Positions 40,601-50,871 of a stretch of DNA of 64,000 nucleotides are shown piece after piece. Made by a program: the position numbers and the translations under genes. Every line of letters starts with the position of its first letter. The stretch's first letter is position 1. Under the pieces are notes generated by a model. That model had not been told where the DNA came from, searched no databases, and was given only the letters and a program-made list of their open reading frames with translations. The stretch comes from Ligula intestinalis (lineage: Eukaryota; Platyhelminthes; Cestoda; Diphyllobothriidea; Diphyllobothriidae): contig JAYGXS010000002.1 in the NCBI GenBank assembly GCA_036362985.1, positions 94,439,011 through 94,503,010 on the forward strand, written 5' to 3'.

Positions 40601-41478
40601 CTGAAAACGAAACTGTGTCTTTTTGTCCACATTTGGGAGCGCATTAAATATTTTGTAAGTACTGATCAATACGTCTATTCTTAAAATATGAGCCACTAAC
40701 ATGATGCGATAAGTATGGTATCCCGATCTAGGAATTAGATACCACGTAAGTGCTATGTTTGCTCGATTCTTGGCACAAATGAAAACTACAATACGCCACA
40801 GAAGGTAACTTTGTGGCGTCTTCGTATGTATAGTGACCGCTGGGCTCCAGATGGTAGGTGGAAAACAAGAGAGCTGTTTCGTTCTACAAAGGGGTTCTCG
40901 TAAACTGCGAATACACGAAGGTTACTTCCTATCCAAAATCGTCGTACCAAGTGTATTCCGGGAACATTCTTAACTATGTTGGCCTATCGCACGCTAAATC
41001 ATGACTCGCGATCTATAACTTTCCAGTCGGCGGCTTGGCGTCCATTAATTAGCCACCTCAAGCGCTGCTGGAAATAATCCACTTATCGATCTGCAACGCG
41101 GGTAATGGATACTGCCGCGAACACGGATTGGGTATCTGGCTTCAAGTGATTAATTGCAGTTCATATCTAATGTTGCACGCTCTCTCTCTATGAGAGCTGC
41201 GAGATCACGTTCAGAGTCCCGCCAGCTGCTACAATGGACTTGAGCATACACGGATTTTTGCGATAGTGAAACATAGGCTAAGACATGCGGTCACACGAAT
41301 TAAGCGTTGGACAGTGCTTTGCGGTAAGCCCGCAGATAATTGGTAAAATTGGACGCTTTTTATCAGACCTGTTCAGGACATAGGAAAGCCATTTTACGAT
41401 TTTGATTCTGATGGCCTTCATGCTGGCGTGTAAAGAAACGCGGACAAAATGGCTAAAAGCTCGTATAAAAAGGCTGAC

Positions 41479-41710
41479 CTTTTGTGCAGCAGATGTGATT
41501 GGAAGGCAAACACTTAGCTCCAGGGGCCAATTTACACGTTTCTGAACAAAACTTGTTGGCGCCAGATCTCCCGGGATCACACTCTTCGCCATGGTCAAGG
41601 CGGGAGTTTCCGCATAGGCCGCTCGAAGTATGATACTTCTCCACGAAACAGTGACGTGATCTCTGTTCAAGCACCGCGCCAATAGAGCGCCGACTACAGT
41701 CAGAAAATTT
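41479..41710 (-). CDS. ADAM17-like metalloprotease, disintegrin exon
   Basis: The exon starts after the acceptor tgcattcgcag at 41,711 and ends at the donor AAAAG|gtcagc (41,479). Protein: KFSDCSRRSIGAVLEQRSRH CFVEKYH, GLCGNSRLDHGEECDPGRSG ANKFC, SETCKLAPGAKCLPSNHICC TK. The FSxCSxxSI start and CGNSRxDxGEECDPG are typical of ADAM17 (TACE) rather than ADAM10 (CGNGxVExGEECDCG). One Cys of the usual TCC/ECC pair before the SETCKL segment appears replaced (KFC). Reading through the donor gives an early stop, supporting the splice call. The protein would be a membrane sheddase; catalytic exons are not seen on this strand in the window. Confidence 0.82.
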
Positions 41711-42183
41711 CTGCGAATGCATGTCAAAATGTAGAAGGCTAACATATTAAGAGTTTTTTTTTCAAAACGGCGATATGACAACCGTATCAGGAAAAAGTCT
41801 TCTTTTGTGAAAGAGGAGGTTCAGGTTTAGATAAGGAAATGTTATCATCTGCGCTAACTGAGCAGTTGTGCGTTCAGTCTCAGCGAGCACGTAAGTTCTG
41901 CACGGCCCCTGCAACCCTTTTACAGAGAACTTAGTGGAACTCACCAAATGATAAATGGGACGTATTCTTTTTTTCGTGCGCGAGGCTTGTAAGGTGGGTG
42001 CAACTGATTTTTGGAGCCCTGCGCTCTCCTTAGCAAAAGCTTTTTTGCGGAAGCGTCTGATTTCAGCATTGCCCGATGGCCCGAGTACTTCCTAGATTCC
42101 TTCGGCTAATAATGCACTACCTCTTCAAGCCTTATGAGTGTTTTTACATTTAAACATGCATTTTATCCGCTGAGTGGTCCCCG

Positions 42184-42366
42184 ATGAAGTTGAATGCCAG
42201 ATACACATCCTTTGCCAACGAAAATGGCCAAATGTTGCCGGGGCCAATGGCCATACTGATTACAGCTCATGAACTTGGTCCTTCTTGGGGCGCACTTCAT
42301 GATCAGGTGGGAGACGAGTGCACTCCCAGTGTTACGAAAGGCCGGATCCGATTACAGCCCGAATAA
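42184..42366 (+). pseudogene. ADAM17-like catalytic zinc-site fragment, opposite strand, His lost
   Basis: Plus-strand frame MKLNARYTSFANENGQMLPG PMAILITAHELGPSWGALHD QVGDECTPS. It aligns with the ADAM17 stretch around HELGHNFGxxHD followed by ECxP. The second zinc-binding His of HExxH is Pro (HELGP), while the first His, the Glu and the HD pair are present. It sits where the exon upstream of the disintegrin exon should be, but in the reverse orientation. No clear splice sites were found. It is interpreted as an inverted, non-functional duplicate or a local rearrangement. Confidence 0.7.
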
Positions 42367-43625
42367 CTACGTAGGTTCCCCTATCCACTACAGTTCTTAC
42401 ATGGTCCGTGATTTTTCCTGTTGTTGACGCATAAAAATCCTCTAAGCTCAATGGATGAATGTCACTGAAAATTACCAATTTGACGAATAAATCTAACGTC
42501 TTCAATATACTGCTTTGCCTGTAGTGTTTGCAATACCACTGAATACTTACTGAATCTCAACCTGAACGGCTTTTATGACATGCTCTTTTTTTCTTGCGTA
42601 AGAAAAATATTTTTCTCCAAAAGAACCCTTTTTACCCTGTACGAGACATTTAAAAAATGGTGTTTATTCTCGCTATTTAAAATAATGTCCTGAGCACATA
42701 ACTTACGCTCAAAATGCTGTCTTTTAGAGGATATGCACTTGTTGTAATTGTCTTTACACTGTTCAGAATATTTTATTTTATGCTTCTTAATTAATAGTGT
42801 CAGTCGCCTAAAATCATTTGTTGAACTTATCTGCCTTTCAAAAAGGCTTCTTTGGTGGGTTCGCTATTATGGGATCTAACTTATATTGGATCAGTGCTCA
42901 AGTTTATTTTGAAATTCGGGTGAAAGCTAGTGCTCAGGCAGTGTTGCAGCAACCAGTAGCGGTCGTGGCCATTCGGATTTTAGTAGGTGGTCTGCCTGTC
43001 TCGAATGAGCCTGTCTTCCTGTCACTGTAACTCATGCATTTTTCCTTTGTAGACAATCTGTGATTAAATGTTGAAATTCCCGCGAGGACTGAAAGCATTG
43101 AGTCGTGATCTGTGGGAGACCTTGTTTTTCGTCCCATAGTTGTTGCATAAACGCATTCAGTTCATGGATCCACAGTTTATGTTGAGATTTTTCCAAAGTA
43201 AAGTTACAAAGCACGCGAGGAGGATGCGGGCGGTCAAATGATCCAGAGCCAGCGAGCCAAATGTCCGACCCATCATTAAGCTACAAATCCAGGACGGGGA
43301 TGAATGTTCGAAAATTGTCGACTTAGGCGTGGCCTGGCCAGCAATCCTCGCACGCTGTATGTCTTCCCCTAGATCAAGTTCCGCTTATTAAATCTGCGTC
43401 CTTGAAATACTGCACTGCTGACGCCATCATCACCCTGCCCTGCGATGGCTTCGATCGAGAAAACTCATGCCAATAAACGTCATGTTTCCACGATCACATC
43501 TCCACACACTAATTATGCATGAGTAAATAGGAGCGTCACCGACGGCGATTATCGCCATGCCTGCAGTCTGCCTTCAAAAAATCAACCTTACCATTATTTT
43601 ATCGTAAATATTTACTGCTGTGGTT
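42367..43625. other. Unassigned region upstream of ADAM exons
   Basis: No domain or repeat that I can name. Small overlapping frames on both strands at 42,818-43,214 show no conserved motif. Confidence 0.3.
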
Positions 43626-43910
43626 ATTTTACCTTCATTTTCCCCAGAAGAGGAAGAAGAAGTGGAGGCGATTCCTGGGACCTGATTATAATTAAGCTGA
43701 CGTTTCGGAAACTCTCTCGTCTCCATCGTCAGAGCCATGTCCGTTTCCTGTCTTAAGACAGGGCGCATTCTCTCAAGACAAACGACAGGAAACGGACATG
43801 GCTCTGACGATGGAGACGGAGAGTTTCCGAAACGTCAGCTTAATTATAACCAGGTCCCAGGAATCGCCTCCACATCTTCTTCCTCTTCTGGGGAAAATGC
43901 AGGTAAAATC
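43626..43910. repeat. Near-perfect palindrome, arms of about 127 bp
   Basis: Left arm 43,626-43,752 and right arm 43,784-43,910 are inverted copies with very few differences, separated by 31 bp. Each arm contains a PLE-type terminal motif (43,697-43,732 and 43,804-43,838) and a run with gaagaggaagaag / cttcttcctcttc. Consistent with two PLE termini joined tail to tail. Confidence 0.92.
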
Positions 43911-46900
43911 ATCTCTGGACCGCGAATATTTTCGCATATTAATGCAATAGTTATTTTTGTTCGGCCTAGATCACAATTCCACAGCACGCATGTTAAAAAC
44001 GCATATTTCTAATTGTTTTTTTAAATATTTTATGATATAAACAAACCAAATTGAAGGTCAGACGTCAAAATCGGTAGTTTACTTTTTAGCCTCCAGTGCC
44101 TCATGTAATCTTGTCAGCTGGATATTACCGGTGTTGACTGAAAACTGTATAAAGGTCAAACGAGATTAAATGGCAAGTTCTGCAACCACAAAAATGCTTT
44201 GATCGCATATGAAGCACGACAGATTGACAGTCGCGAACGACGACATTCATCGACCGTCCAACAAAAGGAGCGGAGTACCAGTAACTTACGTGGCATCTAC
44301 TGCACCCCTTCTTTTCCCATCCACCCTGTTCTTGTGGCAAAACGATGTCAAGTAAATTGAAAATGCATTCGATAACACATTCCGACATAAATAAACAGTT
44401 CGTCTACGTGTGCGACTGCATGCGCTCAAATTTCTTGAGGGCAACTGATGGCTTTTGCGACCGAAACATTCTCAAAGGGGGCATTAGGGTTTGATTCTTC
44501 ACTCTCGTTTTCCCGCAAAATAATCAAATTAGGACAGAGTTATCGCTGCAAATATTGACCCTCCAAATCATAATTCCTTGTCAGTCCTTATGGATTCCAA
44601 TACAATGGTTTAGGGTAGTGTCTTCACTCTGATCAACATGCGCAGTGAAAGATGATCCTTGCTGTTATGCTTTGACCGTCTGTGAAAATTCCATTCGCGG
44701 CAAAGGTAGTTTAAGAAGTGCACCTCGTATAATCCTAGTCTCATCATTCTGACCCAACGAAGTAGTAGTTGTAGGGGTTTGAGGGATGGGAAAAAAGGAC
44801 AGGCAGCAAAGTAAATTTGTAGAAGTAAGTGGGAAGGGGAAAATATGATTGAATTTGTTTCCCACGGCCACCGAGAGTAAATTGTTCCGCGTGTAAATTG
44901 AAAGTGTGTCTAGCGCTTCGAGCCGCGGACTATACTAATCCAGCGGTAAGTTGGACTTCAGGTAAGCTGAAGTAGACGATCTCCTAACCACCATTTCTAT
45001 TTTTTTCGGGAATTTCAATAAAACTGCATTTTGATAATCAGGTTTTCCACAGTACAGCTATAAATGAACATTTCTAAATACAATTAGATAAAAATGCATA
45101 CAATGGATATTAAAGTATATTCGTCTGCCTATCGTAATTCCCCACCCATAAGACCACTATAATCACCGTTTCCGTGGGACAAAATGCCCCATTCGCTACA
45201 TAAATCATGCAAAGGCTGGTTGCATTTGAGAAGACGACGGGAGATTTATTGGATCCAATTACTCCTGCTATTCATGCGTGTTTTAAATTCGTACCGGGAA
45301 AATGCTTCAGAAAATGACTTTATGGAAACCGCAAACTTTACAGAACTTACCCTTCTCCAGGAGAATGCTCTTGTGAAGTAGGTATCCGCGAAAAATATAA
45401 CGTGGTATAATGTTCCTTGTCAGTCCTTATGGATCCAATCGCGGTGGGTTTATTATTGTGACAAAGACAATGAGATGCTTTTTTGATGGATTTCTCGGGG
45501 TTGAACGCACACTCGCTTCGAGCTTCAATAGGGGAGTTGATTAGGAGCTCGTAAACGCGTACTTTGGACCAATAACTTTATTGACCTGAAGTTTCGGGTT
45601 CCAACTCGATCCTCTGAGACCCTCGCAAAGGTGATTCTGTTACCGTTTCCGAAGAGGGTTTCCAGAAGAAATCCGAAAAGTTAGGCAAACAACCTTCCTG
45701 GCCTTTCGATCGCGTCTACATGCTCTGAATCACCTCCTGCGACTTGCTTTTTCACTATTAACAAAGCAATTGGTTGTCCGCGTCTGTAAACCACTCTTAT
45801 CGCAAGGGCGACGACAGTCAAAAGTCCAGACAAGCACTACTCTGATTTCCTGCGAAAATCTAGTTAAACGTTATTATGAACATAAGCAATATATTTTTAC
45901 GTTCTGTCGCAGCATTCTTTAATTGATCATAGTGTAGTATCAGTGGTCTTTGTATGAATACAGCTCTTAATTACCCAGCGACTTTATATTCCTATGAAAT
46001 AAAATACCAAATAGCGCCTACTTAAACACATATAGTATTCAAGTTTGTGCATTAAATCTCGGAAGCTTGAAAAACCTATCCTGATCTAGCTTCAGTAGTC
46101 AATCGGCAAAGGACGTGTTTAGGTTTTGTTTATGTTCTGGCTCTTCAAATATGACATCCTAACGTTCTGATGTTGTATGTGACCCTATGAAACTTTAAAA
46201 TTCTCTCTTACGGCAGGTCACATTAGTAGTTAATTGAGATCCAGAATTTCCTAGAATTTAATTTTTCATATTGTGCAACAAGGGCAGATGTGCTTGCGAT
46301 TCCATGTTAGCGATTCTAACCTTCTCTACTAAATTGGTCAATCCAAACCAGACAAAGACAAGCCTCCGTGTCCATTCAACCAAGGGACGAGATCAACTTC
46401 AGTCACTCAAGCCATTATCTCAGACGCGACTATGTCACATCACTCAACAGAGAACATCTCAGACCAGAATCTTCGTCTTTTGAGAGTACTCAGATCGGAG
46501 CAGGTGGTCGGTTTACTGTTTCGATTCAGATCTGCGGAGGGCAGAGAGAGCTGCTGACATGGAAACGGGTTATAACGCCACCTACGCTATCATCGGTGGT
46601 GAGTTGCCTGATATTGTTACACCTTCCTTAGGGTATATATATATGCCTTTTTTTGCAGACGTATAACATAGCTGCCTACTCATAATGTCCAGGTTTAAAT
46701 CTAACAGCCCACTATCAACACCACATTCTGCCTAGGCGAGCGTGCCTTAATTGTTTGATATTTCAATTATTGTGTAAATTGTTTTGATTAAATACCTATA
46801 GAGATGATTTGTATGATTACAGCTACCACAATATAACGCCGACTTCCTAAGCATTTCACGTTAATTATCTGTTGTGTACAATTGATATTGCATGCTTTTT

Positions 46901-47166
46901 AGGTGTTTGAGCTTCATTTTTTCGACTTTCGTGCATTTATTTTAAGCCAATCCTTATAGACACAATTTTGCTAGCGCTGATCATATTTGTTGCTGCTATT
47001 GCTGATCACTCAACCGAGAGATTTATGTGTCACCATTTTAAAGTGCCAACCAATGAAGTGCCCAGCGCGCTCAGGATGGTGCGTAGAAACAAGGTTTTTG
47101 TGTGTTTAAATTCGCTTCTCGTCTTCATGCAGGCTTTTCATGCACTTATTGCTTTCACCTTCATAG
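43911..47166. other. Intergenic or intronic stretch without confident genes
   Basis: Several short frames were examined. 44,125-44,388 (minus) ends at a good gtaagt donor and 45,184-45,381 (plus) contains NFTELTLLQENALV, vaguely like a BACK-domain helix of kelch proteins, but neither has enough similarity to call. At 45,586-45,617 there is a degenerate relative of the PLE hairpin (ctgaagtttcgggttcc). An early kelch or BTB exon could lie here unrecognised. Confidence 0.35.
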
Positions 47167-47350
47167 AACCAAGCATTTTTGTGATTGGAGGAGATACGCC
47201 ACGACAGTCATACTCACCAAGTGTCAAAGAGTTCCTTGTAAGAGAACGCCGTTGGTTTGACCGGGCGCCTCTCACCATTGGACGCTCAAATCACGCGGCC
47301 TCAGTCGTAATGGCATGCGGAGAAAAGTCGCTGGTCGGAATTTTCGGGGG
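47167..47350 (+). CDS. Kelch-repeat protein, internal exon
   Basis: The exon is bounded by the acceptor caccttcatag (47,166) and the donor GGGGG|gtagaa (47,351). Protein: PSIFVIGGDTPRQSYSPSVK EFLVRERRWFDRAPLTIGRS NHAASVVMACGEKSLVGIFG G. The pattern IFVIGG, VKEF, RWFDRAPL, RSNHAA, VGIFGG is a complete kelch blade (GG doublet, then W, then GG of the next). Kelch propellers bind partners, often as substrate adaptors of CUL3 ubiquitin ligases when joined to BTB-BACK. Those domains are not seen here. An alternative acceptor is the cag at 47,130. Confidence 0.7.
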
Positions 47351-47442
47351 GTAGAACGGGACAGACCTTTCATCCTGTGCAGTCTATCATCTCAGTCAAG
47401 ACAGGTGAAATTACACACTCTTTTAGCAAACGATTGTTATTT

Positions 47443-47480
47443 TGTGTGTGTGTGTGTGTGTGTGTGTTTGTGTGTGTGCG
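47443..47480. repeat. (TG)n microsatellite in kelch intron
   Basis: A run of about 18 TG units interrupted near its end by one tt. Confidence 0.95.
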
Positions 47481-48362
47481 GGGCCCCTCTCAGGAGGGTG
47501 TTGGACCAGGCTTCATGCAGGGCTGCTCTCACCCTTCTGAGATCCAATGGTCTGTATGCACATGCAATGCCAGTCTTCAGCCAACCACGGTCCCTGCGGC
47601 CTGGAAGGCGCTGGCGCTTTCTCTCACTTCTGATTCCCTGTTGGTGACTGCGCTCGCGCTCCCACTGGGTGTCAGGCCCCACTGCGGGTGCCCGAAAAGC
47701 TAGGCGGTCACTATGCGGTGGGGGAGAGAGTGAGGTCGACCTCGGCGCGATTCTTCCCTCACTATAGTAAATATGAATGCGCTTGAATCTATCACGGTGC
47801 GCTAAAAGCCGTGGCTTTGAGGATTTGCCAACTGACGGAAAAACTCGGGCCCCCTACGTTGCTGCTCCTCCTGTACGCGAGTGTTTGTGTGTGCATGAGG
47901 GAGGACTGAGAGTCAGGCTAAAATGGCTCCCTCTTAATATGGCCTTTATGGCTCTCCTGCGCACACGGGAGTCTAACTAGCGAGATGGCTGTGTCAAGTG
48001 TGCGCGCGCTGAGTGTTTATCGCGCCAGCCATCTACACTCTCCCTCATCCCCGGTCTTATTGACTTTGTCTTTACACCGGAAACGGAGGTGGGAGTGGCG
48101 AGCGAGTGGGTAGATTCTGTGCAAGTCTGCCTAAACTCCTGTTTTCTCTCGCACGAGTTCTCTGCGTTGCTCCTGCTTGCTGTCGCTTTCGTGTTGCTTG
48201 CCCAGCTCGCCTTCGTGTCAGTTGCGGCTTGCTTCAGCGCTTGCTGTGGCTAGTTGGAGCGCGCGGTGCCCATCGTCGAAAACGACGGGGGAACTGTCAT
48301 GTGTGCGGAGTGACAGTCGCTTGTGTTCTTCACATGCTTCGCTTTACCTGCACGTAAACCCA
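47481..48362. other. Kelch intron sequence
   Basis: GC-richer than the surroundings (47,480-48,300), with no recognised protein. It may contain an unclassified repeat. The intron as modelled is 47,351-48,362. Confidence 0.35.
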
Positions 48363-48698
48363 ACAGCTGGTTCAAATTGCCCGACCTGTGGGCGAAGAGG
48401 AGTGCCTGGTCGGCTGCCATCTCTCTGCCAGATGACAATCGCATCTTCGTTTTTGGCGGCTTATCTTACTCCTCACGGCTTGCGTCTGTTGAGTTCTGCG
48501 AGCTCGGTGCAGACTGTCAGCAAAGAGCGTCCTCAGCGTCCACTGAGGACGGTGGCTCTGGTGGTGGAAATTCTGTTGAGATGTTCACGCCACCAGATGC
48601 CAACAGCCCGCTGGGACAGTGGACTGCGCTGCCTGCAATACAGCACGCTCACTATAAGTTCACTCTTGCCACCTCGGCCAACGGGGTATATGCTCTCG
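48363..48698 (+). CDS. Kelch-repeat protein, exon with two blades
   Basis: The acceptor acccaacag (48,362) precedes WFKLPDLWAKRSAWSAAISL PDDNRIFVFGGLSYSSRLAS VEFCE, an acidic/Ser/Gly-rich insertion (SSASTEDGGSGGGN), and VEMFTPPDANSPLGQWTALP AIQHAHYKFTLATSANGVYA LG. The donor is CTCG|gtaagg at 48,699. The phase matches both neighbours: GG|C from the previous exon gives Gly-Trp, and CTC G|GC gives Leu-Gly. Reading past the donor gives a stop soon after, as expected for an intron. Confidence 0.78.
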
Positions 48699-48915
48699 GT
48701 AAGGAGGCTCCCTGCCTTTTGTTCTGAATTATATCCACAAAGCCCATTATTGGGGATATGCGGAAATAAATGTATCTGCAAGTGAAACAACTTACATATG
48801 TAATTAAGCATGAAGTTTGAGTTTTCTATATAAATACCACCTTAGGATCGAATGTAACCAATTTTATGCGAACTAAAGCAAGTTAGGATGCGTTTTCTGC
48901 TTTCAAATTATGTAG

Positions 48916-49040
48916 GCAACAACCATGACAACACGGTGGAGGCTTTAACTCCAGCAGCAGGGTCAGCTGACGCCGACAATGATTTGACGTCCTGGAACTG
49001 GTCAACCAGGAGCCCGGTGTGGAACCTTTGCAGCATTTAG
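48916..49040 (+). CDS. Kelch-repeat protein, last recognised exon
   Basis: After the acceptor attatgtag (48,915) the in-phase frame reads NNHDNTVEALTPAAGSADAD NDLTSWNWSTRSPVWNLCSI and stops at 49,038-49,040. NNHDNTVE directly continues VYALG in the usual kelch way (YALGG-N-xxx-VE). The protein end lacks a full final blade, so either this is the true C-terminus or the last codons are replaced by another exon. Confidence 0.65.
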
Positions 49041-50664
49041 AGACCTGTGAGCCTTCGCTTGTAAACGTCCTATCCTTTTGTTCTAAATTACCACGGAATC
49101 CATTCCACTGTCTTAATCGTTACGAATAAACGTCTTGAAGTAGAACTAAGTTTCATTTTTTATTCCGAAAACGTCAAAAAACCTTTGCAGTGCCCAGAAT
49201 CCCGTTGTGAACGGATGTGAATTAAGTTAGTGTGTTTGCGCCGCACTGCTAATTTCTACCAATCAGAATCACATTCGATGTCGAGGTAATGCACAGCTGC
49301 AGAAAAATCACATTTCCAAAGGTGCGTGGACTTCCAGGGGTAGGGGGGCAATTTTGCTACGTAGCCACACTCTTGGGTGACAAGGGCCTGCCTTATACAG
49401 TATCGATCAGCATGAATTTCAACGACTACTCTGGGCGTTCAACACTTACCATGCGGTCTATTAAAGCCCGGAAGACAAAGTAATCACGTAATTACACCAA
49501 AGATAGGTTCTGGGTGAGTGAGTCCACAACAAGGGCCATCTGCTAGGTGCACTGGAACCAATACGGAGGCCTAGGCAGTGCAGGATAAACTTAATTCGGG
49601 TTGGGCACCCATAACCGGTGTGGGGATTGTCGGTACGCCTAGGGGAGGCTTCGCCCCCATGCGAATGATCACGCTTCCGGTTGTCTTGAGTCCGTCTTGA
49701 CACGTAGCACATGTCAGTGAGAAAGGAGATAGTATAGTAAATGGAACACAAGCCAACTACTATTATTTTGGGTACTAATTCACCCACAATTCCTCGTTTC
49801 TTTGCAACAATAGTTTGTTGAGCAAATGGTGGGCATCGGCGCAATCAACGGTCGAACTGTCGTGCGTATGTGTGTGGCAAGTGGCTGACAGTTTGTGACC
49901 AGTCTGTGCCAGCTACAAAAACACCTTCGAGGAACCTTTGGACTTCAATAGCTGCTCCTGTATTGATTTCGACAACGCGGCTATACGGGCCAGAGGGGTA
50001 CGGTGGCGCTGAGGCTATTCACAAGGCTCTGGAGAACACGAACCGCCGATTCCTAAAAATAAAGGAAACTATTGCGGGGAGAAACAAAAGGTATCAGCCC
50101 GCGTGTTTGTACGTGTTGAGATCTTTACCTGTTTAATTGCTGGCTCTTCGAAATTCCCATGTTAAACAGATGATGATTTAAATTTATAAACAGACGTTTT
50201 CCATCATTCGTCGTCTGACTCGTTGCAATGGCCGAGCCATGTACAGCGTTTATATGGTTCTCGGGGGATTAATTTTCCTTCATAGTCTTCGTTCTAACGT
50301 CACCAGCATTACAAATTCGGTTTATTGAGGACGTTGTGGTTGGAGGGTGAGGAATAGGCATTGAGCGCATGCATGTCCCTTTTCTGCTACTGTTCACGTC
50401 TCTGATGATGAATCCGCGATGAATGTCGAACCGCCCTGTCCGGATTCAAAACACCTTCATCGTCTCGTAACCCTCCCCTTTTCCAACTACTAATTTGCCT
50501 GTAACGATGACCATTATTGCTAGCATGTTACTTTTCACCCCCTTCCTATATAAATTTAATTGTCGGAGGAGAATTTATCCAAAGCTACTTATGCTCGCCA
50601 GGTATTCTTCTGAATCTTATTAATAGGTAACGAACATTTGCAGGTGAATGAGAGGTCACGAAAT
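49041..50664. other. No confident gene
   Basis: The longest frames (127 codons minus at 49,461-49,844; 88 codons plus at 49,870-50,136) have no recognisable domain. At 50,402-50,436 there is a degenerate CTGATGATGAATCCGC...GTCGAAC word related to the PLE terminal motif. Confidence 0.35.
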
Positions 50665-50694
50665 GTTAATAATGATAATAATAATAATAATATG
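50665..50694. repeat. (AAT)n microsatellite
   Basis: Imperfect then perfect ataata units, about 30 bp. Confidence 0.9.
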
Positions 50695-50783
50695 TTTATT
50701 ATGCCAGTTTACAGGCAATTGTAAAGAGTTGGTAATGCACCTCTTGGGTGCCTTCCAACACCTCGAAGACCGGAAAAAACCTA

Positions 50784-50871
50784 AAACAAACTCCCTATGT
50801 TGCAGCCAGTATTGGTTTTGTTTCAGGTTTTTTGTTTTGTCAATACTGGGCGAGATAGGGAGTTTGTTTCA
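50784..50871. repeat. Short inverted repeat
   Basis: aaacaaactccctat...ccagtattg (50,784-50,814) is inverted at 50,838-50,871 (caatactggg...atagggagtttgttt). The loop is about 25 bp. Confidence 0.85.

Noticed and set aside
44125..44388. Possible minus-strand exon ending in a gtaagt donor
   Set aside because: A good donor alone is not enough; the peptide matches no ADAM segment I know, and an acceptor was not clear.
45184..45381. Possible BACK-domain exon upstream of the kelch exons
   Set aside because: Only a short run (NFTELTLLQENALV) is reminiscent, and no convincing splice sites or neighbouring BTB sequence was found.
50402..50440. Additional 36-nt terminal motif
   Set aside because: The left half matches (ctgatgatgaatccgcg) but the right half lacks gaaac-gtcag, so it is only a degenerate relative.
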